Origin: Pseudoalteromonas shioyasakiensis
GTDB taxonomy: Bacteria; Pseudomonadota; Gammaproteobacteria; Enterobacterales; Alteromonadaceae
Length of the DNA stretch: 64,000 nucleotides
Assembly (NCBI RefSeq): GCF_019134595.1
Contig: NZ_CP077770.1
Coordinates: 392,001 to 456,000 of the forward strand
Direction of reading: 5' to 3'
The translations under genes and the position numbers were made by a program. The notes under the pieces were generated by a model. It was given only the letters and a program-made list of their open reading frames with translations. It made no database searches and had not been told where the DNA came from. Shown here one piece after another: positions 9,313 to 17,957 of this stretch (its first letter is position 1; every line of letters begins with the position of its first letter).

Positions 9313-10902
9313 ATGAAAATTAATAAAATTGCTACTGCAATTGGTTTAACGCTGGCGTTGTCAGCGACGGCCAATGCAGGTGTGTTACCAGACAGTCAAA
9401 AACAAAATGATTGGTATAGTGCTGCTGAAACAAAATTAACAGAAAAAGAAGCGGCGGCTCAGGCTGAGCAAACGTTTAAAGCTAAAAATGTCATTTTATT
9501 TGTTGGCGATGGTATGGGTATCTCAACGCTGACTGCATCGCGTATTATGGCGGGGCAAATGGAAGGCAAGTCAGGCGAAGAAGGCTTACTTAGCTTTGAA
9601 GAATTCCCTTACTCAGCGCAAATCAAAACCTATAACGTTGATGCGCAAACACCTGACTCTGCAGGCACAATGACAGCAATTATTTCAGGCGTTAAAACCG
9701 ATGTAGGTGTAATTGGTGTAAACGAAAATATCGAGCGTGGCGAGTGTGCAACTGTTGCCGGTAACGAGTTAATTACCGCAACAGAACTGGCAGAAATCAA
9801 AGGTCTAGCAACAGGTGTTATCTCTACGGCGCGTATTACTCACGCAACACCGGCTGCAACGTATGCAAAATCGGCTGACCGTAACTGGGAAGACGTATCA
9901 GACATGCCAGCTGATGCTGTAGAAGCGGGTTGTGAAGATATTGCCTCACAACTTGTTAATTTCGAGAAGAACCTAGAAGCACGCTTCGTAGGTACTGACG
10001 TAGATGGTCTTGAAGTTGTGATGGGCGGCGGACGTCGTCACTTCTTACCGAAAGATGCAGCGTTCAATTCAGCTGATGCAGTGAGTGAAGTAGAAGGTGA
10101 TCGTACGGATGAGCGTGACCTAACTGCGGAATGGCAAGAAATGTATCCTGATGGCAAGTACGTCATGGACCAAGCTGGTTTCGATACGCTCAATGCCGAC
10201 AGCAAACGTGTATTTGCATTATTTAACGAATCACACATGCAATACGAAGCTGACCGCGCTAACGATGTTGCGGGTGAGCCGTCATTATCTGAAATGACAG
10301 GTAAAGCAATTGATATCTTAAAGAGCAATGAAAAAGGCTTTTTCTTAACCGTTGAGTCTGGTCGTATCGATCATGGTCATCATGCGGGCAATGCTTATAA
10401 CGCGTTAAACGATACCGTTGAATTTGCCAAAGCAGTGCAAACAGCAGTAGAGAACACCAACCCAGAAGAAACACTTATTCTTGTTACTGCTGACCACAGC
10501 CACGTATTTACTATCGCGGGTTATCCAAAACGTGGTAATCCAATCTTAGGTCAAGTAGTTGCTATTGGTAGCGAAGAGCCAAGCCTTGCGGCAGATGGTA
10601 TGCCGTACACCACAGTCGGTTATGCAAATGGTTTAGGATTTCGCGATTTAGGTGATGAAACTGATGCAGATGCATCATATAGCGAAGCGGCATTTGCAGG
10701 TCGTGTTGATCTAACGGGTGTTGATACAACTACGCCTGGTTATCACCAAGAAGCTACCGTGCCATTAGGTTCTGAGACTCATGCGGGTGAAGATATTTCA
10801 CTGCATGCAAAAGGTCCAGGTGCGCAACTAGCACAAGGCGTTGTGGAGCAAAACGTAATTTTCCACATCATTAACCAAGCTCTAGAACTAATTGAAGAAT
10901 AA
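9313..10902 (+). CDS. Alkaline phosphatase (PhoA family), periplasmic paralogue
   Basis: Hydrolyses phosphate monoesters in the periplasm to release phosphate. The 529-residue protein has a signal peptide (1-22, ends ANA). Metal and active-site motifs of the alkaline phosphatase superfamily are present: FVGDGMG near 63, the nucleophile serine in TPDSAGTM near 116, RIDHGHHAGN near 352 (zinc ligands) and TADHSHVF near 393. Two cysteine-containing loops are shared with its neighbour. The stop codon overlaps the start of a second, closely related phosphatase (TAATG), so both are probably one transcript. A weak PhoB-like box lies upstream. Close similarity between the two indicates tandem duplication; substrate preference cannot be read from sequence. 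Confidence 0.93.
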   Translation: MKINKIATAIGLTLALSATANAGVLPDSQKQNDWYSAAETKLTEKEAAAQAEQTFKAKNVILFVGDGMGISTLTASRIMAGQMEGKSGEEGLLSFEEFPYSAQIKTYNVDAQTPDSAGTMTAIISGVKTDVGVIGVNENIERGECATVAGNELITATELAEIKGLATGVISTARITHATPAATYAKSADRNWEDVSDMPADAVEAGCEDIASQLVNFEKNLEARFVGTDVDGLEVVMGGGRRHFLPKDAAFNSADAVSEVEGDRTDERDLTAEWQEMYPDGKYVMDQAGFDTLNADSKRVFALFNESHMQYEADRANDVAGEPSLSEMTGKAIDILKSNEKGFFLTVESGRIDHGHHAGNAYNALNDTVEFAKAVQTAVENTNPEETLILVTADHSHVFTIAGYPKRGNPILGQVVAIGSEEPSLAADGMPYTTVGYANGLGFRDLGDETDADASYSEAAFAGRVDLTGVDTTTPGYHQEATVPLGSETHAGEDISLHAKGPGAQLAQGVVEQNVIFHIINQALELIEE

Positions 10903-12710
10903 TGGCGACGACGATGAAAAAACTAAATTTAATTTCTCTTGCTGTAGTAGTGGCATTAGCAGGTTGTTCTGATGACGATGACAACTCACCAAAAACATTA
11001 ACCGTTGAAAATACATTAGCTGTTGGTTCTGAGCAGTGCGTAAACGGTGGTACAGAAACCCTCACAGGTGAAGATAGTAACGATAACGGTGAGCTAGACT
11101 CAGCAGAAGTAACGGATACAACCGTTGCATGTAATGCACCGGCAACGTCGTTAACGGCATCGCAATTAGCGCCGTTGACTGATAATGCGTGGTTCAAGTC
11201 AGCACAAGTTAAAGTCGCTACTAGCGAAGAAAACATTGCTGCTGTTGTAAAAGAGTCAGGTAAAGCGAAAAACGTGATTTTGTTTGTTGGTGACGGCATG
11301 GGTATTTCAACCGTGACTGCAGCACGTATCATGGCCGGTCAGCTAGAAGGTAAGCTGGGTGAAGAGCATCAGCTTAGCTTTGAAACACTACCATTCTCAG
11401 GGTTTGCTAAAACCTATAACGTTGATGCGCAAACACCTGATTCTGCGGGTACGATGACGGCAATGGCATCGGGCGTAAAAACGGATGCTGGTGTTATCGG
11501 TGTAGATGAAGACATCGAACGTGGTAACTGTTCAACAGTTGCAGGTAATGAACTAGTGACAGCCACTGAACTTGCTGAGATTGCAGGTAAGTCGACAGGT
11601 ATTGTTTCGACAGCGCGTATCACTCACGCAACGCCTGCAGCAACGTATGCAAAATCGGCTGACCGTAACTGGGAAGACGTATCAGATATGCCAGAGGCGG
11701 CAGTTACCGCTGGCTGTGAAGATATTGCATCGCAATTAGTTAACTTTGAAGCAAACCTAGAAGCACGCTACGAAGGCCTAGATGTTGATGGTTTAGAAGT
11801 TGTCATGGGTGGTGGTCGTCGTCATTTCTTACCTAAAGACGCAGCTTTTAACTCTGCTGATGCTGTGAGCTCAGTAGAAGGTGACCGTACAGATGGTCGC
11901 GACCTAACTGCTGAATGGAAAGCTAAATACCCAGCAGGTCAATATGTGATGGACCAAGCTAGTTTTGATGCAATCGATGCAGATACAACAGAGCGCGTAT
12001 TTGGTTTATTTAATGAGTCACATATGCAATACGAAGCAGATCGCGCAAACGATGTAGCGGGCGAGCCTTCACTTGCTGAGATGACAGCAAAAGCAATTGA
12101 TGTGTTAGATAACAACGCTAATGGTTTCATGCTAACAGTTGAAGCTGGCCGTATTGACCACGGTCACCACGCTGGTAATGCTTACAATGCACTAAGCGAC
12201 ACTGTTGAGCTTTCTAAAGCAGTCCAAGTTGCTCTAGATAAAACCAGCATCGAAGACACGTTAATCATAGTAACAGCTGACCACAGCCACGTATTTACTA
12301 TTGCTGGCTACCCAAAACGTGGTAACCCAATTTTAGGTAAAGTGGTACCTGTGGGTAGTGATGAACCATCACTTGCAGCAGATAACATGCCATACACAAC
12401 GGTTGGTTATACAAATGGTGGCGGTTTCCGCTACTTAGGTGATGAGACTGATGCTGATGCAGGCTATAACTTTGCGCCAGTAACGGGTCGTGTTGATTTA
12501 ACTGATGTTGACACAACAACACCTGGTTTCCACCAAGAAGCTGTCGTACCACTAGGCTCTGAAACACACGCAGCAGAAGATGTGGGTGTGTATGCAGTAG
12601 GCCCAGGTGCACATTTAGTAACAGGCACTAATGAGCAAAGCCTTATTTTCCATGTTATGGATTATGCCGCTGATCTTGTTAAACAAGCCGATGCTAAATT
12701 AGCACAGTAA
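10902..12710 (+). CDS. Alkaline phosphatase (PhoA family), lipoprotein paralogue with EF-hand-like insert
   Basis: Second phosphatase of the pair, 602 residues from the TAATG-coupled start; an in-frame ATG at 10914 giving MKKLN is an alternative. The N-terminus carries a lipobox (ALAGC), predicting a lipid-anchored protein, then an Asp-rich linker. Residues ~30-75 form a small domain absent from the first phosphatase: two cysteines flank a D.NDNGELD..E loop resembling a calcium-binding EF-hand loop (DUF7151-like, from memory). Catalytic motifs are intact: FVGDGMG near 127, TPDSAGTM near 181, RIDHGHHAGN and TADHSHVF. Its core is highly similar to the upstream protein, with whole stretches around the active site identical. 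Likely role: membrane-tethered phosphate scavenging alongside the soluble form. Confidence 0.92.
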   Translation: MATTMKKLNLISLAVVVALAGCSDDDDNSPKTLTVENTLAVGSEQCVNGGTETLTGEDSNDNGELDSAEVTDTTVACNAPATSLTASQLAPLTDNAWFKSAQVKVATSEENIAAVVKESGKAKNVILFVGDGMGISTVTAARIMAGQLEGKLGEEHQLSFETLPFSGFAKTYNVDAQTPDSAGTMTAMASGVKTDAGVIGVDEDIERGNCSTVAGNELVTATELAEIAGKSTGIVSTARITHATPAATYAKSADRNWEDVSDMPEAAVTAGCEDIASQLVNFEANLEARYEGLDVDGLEVVMGGGRRHFLPKDAAFNSADAVSSVEGDRTDGRDLTAEWKAKYPAGQYVMDQASFDAIDADTTERVFGLFNESHMQYEADRANDVAGEPSLAEMTAKAIDVLDNNANGFMLTVEAGRIDHGHHAGNAYNALSDTVELSKAVQVALDKTSIEDTLIIVTADHSHVFTIAGYPKRGNPILGKVVPVGSDEPSLAADNMPYTTVGYTNGGGFRYLGDETDADAGYNFAPVTGRVDLTDVDTTTPGFHQEAVVPLGSETHAAEDVGVYAVGPGAHLVTGTNEQSLIFHVMDYAADLVKQADAKLAQ

Positions 12711-12719
12711 TGAGTGTTT

Positions 12720-12738
12720 GGGAGGCTCTGAGCCTCCC
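12720..12738 (+). terminator. Hairpin between phosphatase and secreted-protein genes
   Basis: Perfect GGGAGGC-TCTGA-GCCTCCC stem-loop ten bases after the phosphatase stop. There is only a weak T-rich tail (TTACTC), so it may be a partial terminator or mRNA 3' stabiliser rather than a full stop. Confidence 0.5.
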
Positions 12739-12784
12739 TTACTCAATTAGTTATACTGAAAACCAAGACAAAAAAGAGAATCCC

Positions 12785-13501
12785 GTGAAAGCAGCCATCT
12801 TACTTGCCTCATTACTTAGCCCACTAGCTGTTGCAGGGCAATGCGATATGAACACCGGTTTTACGCAAGCAGACTATACGGTCAAAACAGATATAGTTGC
12901 TAATAAGCAGCATACTGAAAATACCTTTACCCTTTGGCGTACGCCTCACCAGGTGGCTAAGCAGAATCCACAGTTTATTGAGTTATGGCAACAGTTGCGC
13001 AATCAACAAATTCGCCCAATTCGTTATTTTCAGCATGCCCAGCGTGGTATTGAGTATCAACCATCGGAAGTGCAAGGTGAACAAGATTGGAGTAGCAAAT
13101 ATCAGTTAGTAAGTGATAAGTTTTTAGCCTCTATGACGTACCAGAAAAGCACAGGTGAAGGCTGTGAGCTAACAGAGTATTACACACAACAGCAGGGTGA
13201 TAGCAAAATAGAGCTAAGCTGGCTTGCCAATCAAAAGTTACTTAAAGCAATTCGTATTTCAACACCAACTTATAGCCGTGAGATTGCTTTAACAGCCAGT
13301 CATCACAACCAGCAAAAGATTCAGGCAGAATTTGCGAAATGGGATAACTACCAAACAACCGATTATGCAGATATCGGTGATAATGAAAGCGATCCGTTTT
13401 TAGCTAAAATGATCAACTTAGGGTTTGTTGAGCATGGTGCAAGCGGATTTTATGATGCGCAAGGTAATCAGCTCAAAGGTGAGCATGGCCATCATCACTA
13501 A
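12785..13501 (+). CDS. Secreted protein of unknown function, downstream of the phosphatases
   Basis: I choose GTG at 12785 because the residues that follow (VKAAILLASLLSPLAVAGQC) form a signal peptide. The longer reading frame overlapping the phosphatase stop has no membrane-like start and runs through the hairpin. The mature protein (~220 residues) has two or three cysteines, is rich in Gln and Tyr, and ends in a histidine-rich HGHHH that could bind metal. I do not recognise a family. Position directly after two phosphatases and before a bidirectional terminator suggests it is made from the same transcript, so a link to phosphate acquisition is possible but unproven. Confidence 0.75.
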   Translation: MKAAILLASLLSPLAVAGQCDMNTGFTQADYTVKTDIVANKQHTENTFTLWRTPHQVAKQNPQFIELWQQLRNQQIRPIRYFQHAQRGIEYQPSEVQGEQDWSSKYQLVSDKFLASMTYQKSTGEGCELTEYYTQQQGDSKIELSWLANQKLLKAIRISTPTYSREIALTASHHNQQKIQAEFAKWDNYQTTDYADIGDNESDPFLAKMINLGFVEHGASGFYDAQGNQLKGEHGHHH

Positions 13502-13515
13502 TTAGTACCAACCAC

Positions 13516-13543
13516 AAAAAAAGGCACCAAGGTGCCTTTTTTA
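13516..13543. terminator. Bidirectional terminator
   Basis: AAAAAGGCACC-AA-GGTGCCTTTTTT, with A- and T-runs on both sides, between two convergent genes (12785+ and 13567-). Confidence 0.92.
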
Positions 13544-13566
13544 TTGTTTAATTACTTTTCTTATAC

Positions 13567-15639
13567 CTAAAATGCATAGTTCCAAGTTAGGTTTACGGTA
13601 CGACCCGTGCCCGCAAAATAGCGTGTTGCAGCTGGGCGTGTTTGACCGTAGTAAGTGATGTAGTACTTATCTAGCAGGTTATCGATACCTAGGCTAAATG
13701 CACCGTACTCAGCACTTTGATATTGCACCGATAAATCAACGGTTGTGTAGCCGTCAAATTCTTCACCAGTATTAAAGTCGCGGTCAAATATTTTGTTAGC
13801 TTGTACGCGGCTAGATAGGTTCGCTGGCCACTGTTGCTGCCAGTAAAGGTTTAAACGTGTAGGTGAAATATTGCTGCCGCCTAAATCGCTCTCTACTTTA
13901 TTGTCGCCATCACCATCATATTGACCTTCTGTATCAGCGTAACTTGCACCAAATGTTGTGCTGTTAGTTAGGTAATATTGAGCATTTGCTTCAAAACCTG
14001 AGATCTCAGTACGCTCACGTTGCACGCTGTAAATACCATCAGCATCAGCTTGTAAACGTGAACCTAAGTCTGAGTCAGACTCAAAGTAGCTGGCTTTAAT
14101 ATTGAAGCTATCGTTGGCATATTCAAAACCTAATTCGCGGTTATCAGAAATAACCGGCTCTAGGTTTAAGAAACTCTCAACCGATAAACCTGCTTGATTA
14201 ATGCCACGCAGCACACGACCTACATCGGCCATGCTAAAGCCTTCGCTGTAGCTTGCATATAGACGAAGTTCATCAGTTACTTGATAGACAACACCTAAGT
14301 TCTCTAATAATTCGTTAAAGCTTGGCTCACCGCCTTCTACAAAGCTGCTGTTGTAAGATGCTAGGGTAGTAAAATCATCCACTTTTAATTTGCCGTATTC
14401 ATAACGTAAGCCAGCATTGAACGTCCAATCTTCTAGGCCGTCATAACGTAACTGAGCGAAAGGCGCAATGTTATTAAACTTGGTTTTTGGCACCCAATGG
14501 CGACCTGTTTGCGCAAGCTCTTGGTATGTTTCGTCAGAAAGTAAATCAATACCGGTCGCAATATCAAACTGACTGTTTAACAGGTTATCTTTATTGTAAG
14601 TAACGCGGCTACCAAACTTTTGTGATTTATTTTGAGACTGATCGAAAATAGTCTCGCCATAGGCTGGATCTTGGAACGTAGCAAATGTGCCACCTCCATA
14701 CATAGCTGCAAAATCTTGCGTAAATAATTGAATAGCAAGGTTACCACCAGCCACATTGCTGTGGTTATAATCAAGGGTAAAGGTTGTTACACGGTTACGT
14801 GGCGTGTCGCCTTCTACATCGCCTTTTTCAGCAGAGGTTGCAAGGCCTGTTGCTGGATCGCCATTTACAGCTACAAAGTCACCATTACCTTCAATTTTGT
14901 AGTGATTCAGCATTGCTTGAATGCTTTGCTCGTTATCAAGCTGATATTTCACTTTTAAAAATAAGTCTAGACTGGTTGAATCTTGCGTGTCACCTTGTGT
15001 GCCATCTAAACCAACAAAGTCACCGTTACCATCGCGATACATACCCGTACTACGAGCCGATACACCACCAATGAAGCTAATATCCTCTAGTTGTTGGCTG
15101 AATAAGTAGCTGGCTTTATAGCTTTGGCTGTCGCTGCCACCGTCTGTTGGAGTGCTAAACCCCGCGCTCATTTGGTGATTAAAATCGCCAGCTGATTTTG
15201 TGATGATATTAATAATACCGCCACTTGCGCCCATGCCTTGAATTGCATTTGCGCCACTGATTACTTCGATGCGTTCGATCATTGCAGGGTCAATCGTATT
15301 CCCATCACGAGAACCGTTACGAAGCGGGTTTGACTGAGGAACACCATCAATCATGTATAGCGGCTCACGGCCACGGAGTGTTTCACCTGCACTGGTCATT
15401 TTTTGACGACTTGGTGAAAAGCTCGGTAATAAATTACCTAAAATTTGCGATAGATCTTGAGTATGAGCAAGTTGCTCAGCAATGTCTTCACTAGTAATAA
15501 CACTGATAGTTGCAGGTACAGTACTGACAGGTGCCGTACTACGAGTTGTAGAAACGGTAATACGTTCAATATCCTGGGCCTGATTTGCAAACGCAGCGAT
15601 AGGAGTAAGTAAAAAAGGAAGCGCAAATTTCATTGTCAT
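13567..15639 (-). CDS. TonB-dependent outer-membrane receptor
   Basis: Outer-membrane transporter for a scarce ligand, energised by TonB-ExbBD. I take the start at 15639 (MTMKFALPF) because a clean signal peptide ending AAFA follows; a TTG at 15657 is the longer option, and no start has a clear ribosome binding site. A TonB box-like ERITVS follows the cleavage site. Residues ~40-160 are the plug domain (LRGREPLYMIDGVPQ and IERIEVISGANAIQGMGASGGIINI are diagnostic), and the rest is a beta-barrel ending in an aromatic residue (WNYAF). Ligand unknown; length and plug resemble siderophore/iron receptors. It is convergent with the phosphatase cluster. A weak Fur-like sequence lies upstream. Confidence 0.92.
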   Translation of the reverse strand: MTMKFALPFLLTPIAAFANQAQDIERITVSTTRSTAPVSTVPATISVITSEDIAEQLAHTQDLSQILGNLLPSFSPSRQKMTSAGETLRGREPLYMIDGVPQSNPLRNGSRDGNTIDPAMIERIEVISGANAIQGMGASGGIINIITKSAGDFNHQMSAGFSTPTDGGSDSQSYKASYLFSQQLEDISFIGGVSARSTGMYRDGNGDFVGLDGTQGDTQDSTSLDLFLKVKYQLDNEQSIQAMLNHYKIEGNGDFVAVNGDPATGLATSAEKGDVEGDTPRNRVTTFTLDYNHSNVAGGNLAIQLFTQDFAAMYGGGTFATFQDPAYGETIFDQSQNKSQKFGSRVTYNKDNLLNSQFDIATGIDLLSDETYQELAQTGRHWVPKTKFNNIAPFAQLRYDGLEDWTFNAGLRYEYGKLKVDDFTTLASYNSSFVEGGEPSFNELLENLGVVYQVTDELRLYASYSEGFSMADVGRVLRGINQAGLSVESFLNLEPVISDNRELGFEYANDSFNIKASYFESDSDLGSRLQADADGIYSVQRERTEISGFEANAQYYLTNSTTFGASYADTEGQYDGDGDNKVESDLGGSNISPTRLNLYWQQQWPANLSSRVQANKIFDRDFNTGEEFDGYTTVDLSVQYQSAEYGAFSLGIDNLLDKYYITYYGQTRPAATRYFAGTGRTVNLTWNYAF

Positions 15640-15762
15640 AGTTAAATCGCTATACAATTGTTATTAAAAATTGTTCGCATTTATACATGCGTTTGTTGTG
15701 ACAATCAATATAGTGCCATAACTGCAATTCTCTGTTTTAGCAGGGTTTAAACCTAAGCTATT

Positions 15763-15779
15763 GATTATGATTATTTAAT
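15763..15779 (-). promoter_or_regulatory. Possible Fur-type box upstream of the TonB receptor
   Basis: GATTATGATTATTTAAT matches ten of the first twelve bases of GATAATGATAATCATTATC but the second half is poor. It lies about 125 bases upstream of the receptor start in the divergent region. Low-confidence pattern match in AT-rich DNA. Confidence 0.25.
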
Positions 15780-15864
15780 TTTTCTAAACGTGAATTAAAT
15801 AAATCTAAAAAATAATTGGCAAAAAAGCAGCTTGTTGATTACCGTTAATGAAGGAGGAACAGCC

Positions 15865-16659
15865 ATGACAAAAATAAATACAAAACACCCAGCAGGTACT
15901 TTCTGCTGGGCCGAGTTATGCGCGAAAGACTGGCAAGCTGCAAAGCAGTTTTATACGCAACTTTTTGACTGGGGTTTTGACGACCAGCCAATAGGCGAAG
16001 ATATGTATTACACTATGCTGAAAAAGCAAGGTGATGATATTGCCGCTATGTATCAACTGCCAGCAAGTATGAGCGAGATGCCAACCCATTGGTTATTGTA
16101 CATTGCTGTTGATGATGTTGACCAAAGCACAGAGCTGGCAAAATCATTAGGTGCAACTGTATTGGCAGGGCCACATGATGTTATGACGGCAGGTCGCATG
16201 GTGATGCTTCAAGAACCAGGCGGTGCAACATTTGCCTTATGGCAAGCCGGTGAGCATATCGGGGCAAAACGAGTACAAGAGCTTAACCTACCTTACTGGT
16301 TTGAGCTTGTGTCGAAAGACATGCAAAAAAGTCGCGACTTTTATTGTCAGTTATTCGGATGGCAGTTTGAGGTGAAACCAATGGAGGGCATGGACTACAC
16401 CTTATTTACCATTGATGAGCAACCGATAGCAGGCATGCTTGAGATGACCAATGAATGGCCAGATGATATTCCACCCCACTGGATGCCTTATTTTGCCGTA
16501 GCAGATTGCGATCAGGCTGTCGCTAAAGCAACGCAGCTTAATGGGGCTATTTGTGTGCCAGCAACAGACATTCCAGATGTTGGGCGTTTTAGTGTGATTA
16601 CCGATCCACAAGGGGCCGTATTTTCTATACTTAAATCAACCATTGATGAATTAACTTAA
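15865..16659 (+). CDS. Two-domain VOC (glyoxalase/bleomycin-resistance fold) protein
   Basis: Contains two tandem vicinal-oxygen-chelate modules (about residues 8-125 and 135-260), each with the FYTQLFDW / FYCQLFGW signature, a tryptophan-rich MPTHWLLYIAVDDVD / IPPHWMPYFAVADCD strand and a terminal DPQGAVF-type motif. Such proteins are usually metal-dependent lyases, dioxygenases or binding proteins; this subgroup is generally annotated VOC family and its substrate is unknown. The ATG at 15865 is chosen because AAGGAGGAA lies seven bases upstream; a longer frame from 15832 would bury that site. It stands alone, followed by a palindromic repeat. Confidence 0.88.
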   Translation: MTKINTKHPAGTFCWAELCAKDWQAAKQFYTQLFDWGFDDQPIGEDMYYTMLKKQGDDIAAMYQLPASMSEMPTHWLLYIAVDDVDQSTELAKSLGATVLAGPHDVMTAGRMVMLQEPGGATFALWQAGEHIGAKRVQELNLPYWFELVSKDMQKSRDFYCQLFGWQFEVKPMEGMDYTLFTIDEQPIAGMLEMTNEWPDDIPPHWMPYFAVADCDQAVAKATQLNGAICVPATDIPDVGRFSVITDPQGAVFSILKSTIDELT

Positions 16660-16691
16660 GCCCTTGGTTTTTGCCAATCTGTCCCAAGGTA

Positions 16692-16749
16692 TATATATCT
16701 AAGCCACCTCAAGATGCACAAACTCGCACCTTGAAGTGGTTTGGGTATA
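16692..16749. repeat. REP-like imperfect palindrome
   Basis: Arms TATATCTAAGCCACCTCAAG (left) and CTTGAAGTGGTTTGGGTATA (right) flank ATGCACAAACTCGCAC. The arms are complementary at about 19 of 24 positions. It resembles a palindromic intergenic element seen in marine gammaproteobacteria (recalled). No T-run follows, so it is not a normal terminator. Confidence 0.6.
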
Positions 16750-16773
16750 AAAAGCTAATTAAGGAGCAGATTG

Positions 16774-17439
16774 ATGACTAAGCATGTGGTGGTTACGGGG
16801 GCCAATAAAGGTATTGGTCTTAATTTTTGTAAACAGTATTCAGCCCAAGGTTACCGTGTTACTGCAGTGGTTCGCACGCCAAGTGAGGAGCTTCAAGCAC
16901 TCGATGTGAAAATTATTAGCGATATTGATGTGGCTGATGCCGATGATGTTGCAACACTTGCCAATTACTTACATGGCGACAAAATTGATATTTTGGTTAA
17001 CAACGCCGGTATTTTTCATAACGAAACATTAGCTGATATGGACTTTGCTGCCATCGAAAAACAAATCAGCGTGAACAGTATTGCACCTATTCGTATTACT
17101 CATGCATTACAGCAAAGCTTAGGTATTGATGCCAAAGTGGCGATGATCACATCGCGTATGGGCTCAATTGCTGATAATGGCTCGGGCGGTTACATTGGCT
17201 ATCGTATGTCAAAAGCGGCACTTAATGCTGCCAGTGTTAGTTTAGCCCATGAGCTAAAAGATAAAAAAATTGCCGTAGGGTTATTCCACCCAGGCTTTGT
17301 ACAAACGCAAATGGTTAATTTTGCCGGCGATATTAGCCCTGAAACTGCCGCAGAGCGGCTCATCAAGCGGATTGACGAATTAAACCTTAGCAACACAGGT
17401 GGGTTTTGGCATTCAAACGGCGAAACGCTACCTTGGTAA
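16774..17439 (+). CDS. Short-chain dehydrogenase/reductase
   Basis: A 221-residue classical SDR using NAD(P)H. The nucleotide-binding TGANKGIG motif lies at residues ~8-15, the NNAG motif near 75, the catalytic serine in MITSRMGS near 130 and the catalytic YRMSK near 148. It resembles the C-factor / CsgA-type group of short SDRs found in Alteromonadales. ATG 16774 is preferred over TTG 16771 because AAGGAG lies seven bases upstream. Substrate unknown. No partner genes adjacent on the same strand within operon distance. Confidence 0.9.
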   Translation: MTKHVVVTGANKGIGLNFCKQYSAQGYRVTAVVRTPSEELQALDVKIISDIDVADADDVATLANYLHGDKIDILVNNAGIFHNETLADMDFAAIEKQISVNSIAPIRITHALQQSLGIDAKVAMITSRMGSIADNGSGGYIGYRMSKAALNAASVSLAHELKDKKIAVGLFHPGFVQTQMVNFAGDISPETAAERLIKRIDELNLSNTGGFWHSNGETLPW

Positions 17440-17529
17440 TTATTTATTCTGTTTTTTTATCGTCAGCTAGTTAGTAGTGATTAAGCTGCTAACGGCTGAT
17501 AAGTTTCGCTAATTATTGAACTTATAGTT

Positions 17530-17538
17530 TGCTATACT
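17530..17538 (+). promoter_or_regulatory. Extended -10 promoter candidate for the cti operon
   Basis: TGCTATACT fits an extended -10 element (TGnTATAAT-like) 39 bases upstream of the ATG at 17577. No convincing -35 is visible. Confidence 0.4.
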
Positions 17539-17576
17539 CGTACAATTAAAAGTCATTTTGATGTAGAGAACAGCAC

Positions 17577-17957
17577 ATGGAATTAGAGCAAAATAGCGAT
17601 TTAACCCTTCCTCTTTTTTGTTTCGATGAAAACCTTCACAGCCGCGATATCGAATCTCCAGATTTACTATTACATGTAACGCTAAGCGAAGAGTTACTCG
17701 CGCAGCTTTGCCAAAATCCAGCTGTAGATAGTAGTGTGGCAATTGCCATTAATGAATACCGTCTTGAAGCGTTAAATGATGACTATCAAGCATTGATTGA
17801 TGATGAGCATGATGCGCAGCTGACACTCGTTCGTGGACCATTATTAAGCGCTATGCTTAGTTGCGACAACGACCAAACCTTTGTATCGCCGCAAGTCGAT
17901 ATGATGCCAACCTTCGATTTAGGCGATGACGTTGAAGATATCGAGGAGGAAGGATGA
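17577..17957 (+). CDS. Small acidic protein of unknown function, coupled to cti
   Basis: A 126-residue, strongly acidic soluble protein with no signal peptide or membrane segment. The C-terminus is an acidic tail (DLGDDVEDIEEEG). I recognise no family. Its last codons overlap the start of the fatty acid isomerase gene by four bases (ATGA), so translation is probably coupled, and the cti ribosome binding site lies inside its 3' end. It may be a regulator or accessory factor of membrane adaptation, but that rests only on the arrangement. Confidence 0.75.
   Translation: MELEQNSDLTLPLFCFDENLHSRDIESPDLLLHVTLSEELLAQLCQNPAVDSSVAIAINEYRLEALNDDYQALIDDEHDAQLTLVRGPLLSAMLSCDNDQTFVSPQVDMMPTFDLGDDVEDIEEEG

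Noticed and set aside
12710..12784. Start at 12710 overlapping the phosphatase stop for the secreted protein
   Set aside because: It would place a hairpin-coded segment before a signal peptide; the GTG at 12785 gives a proper signal peptide.
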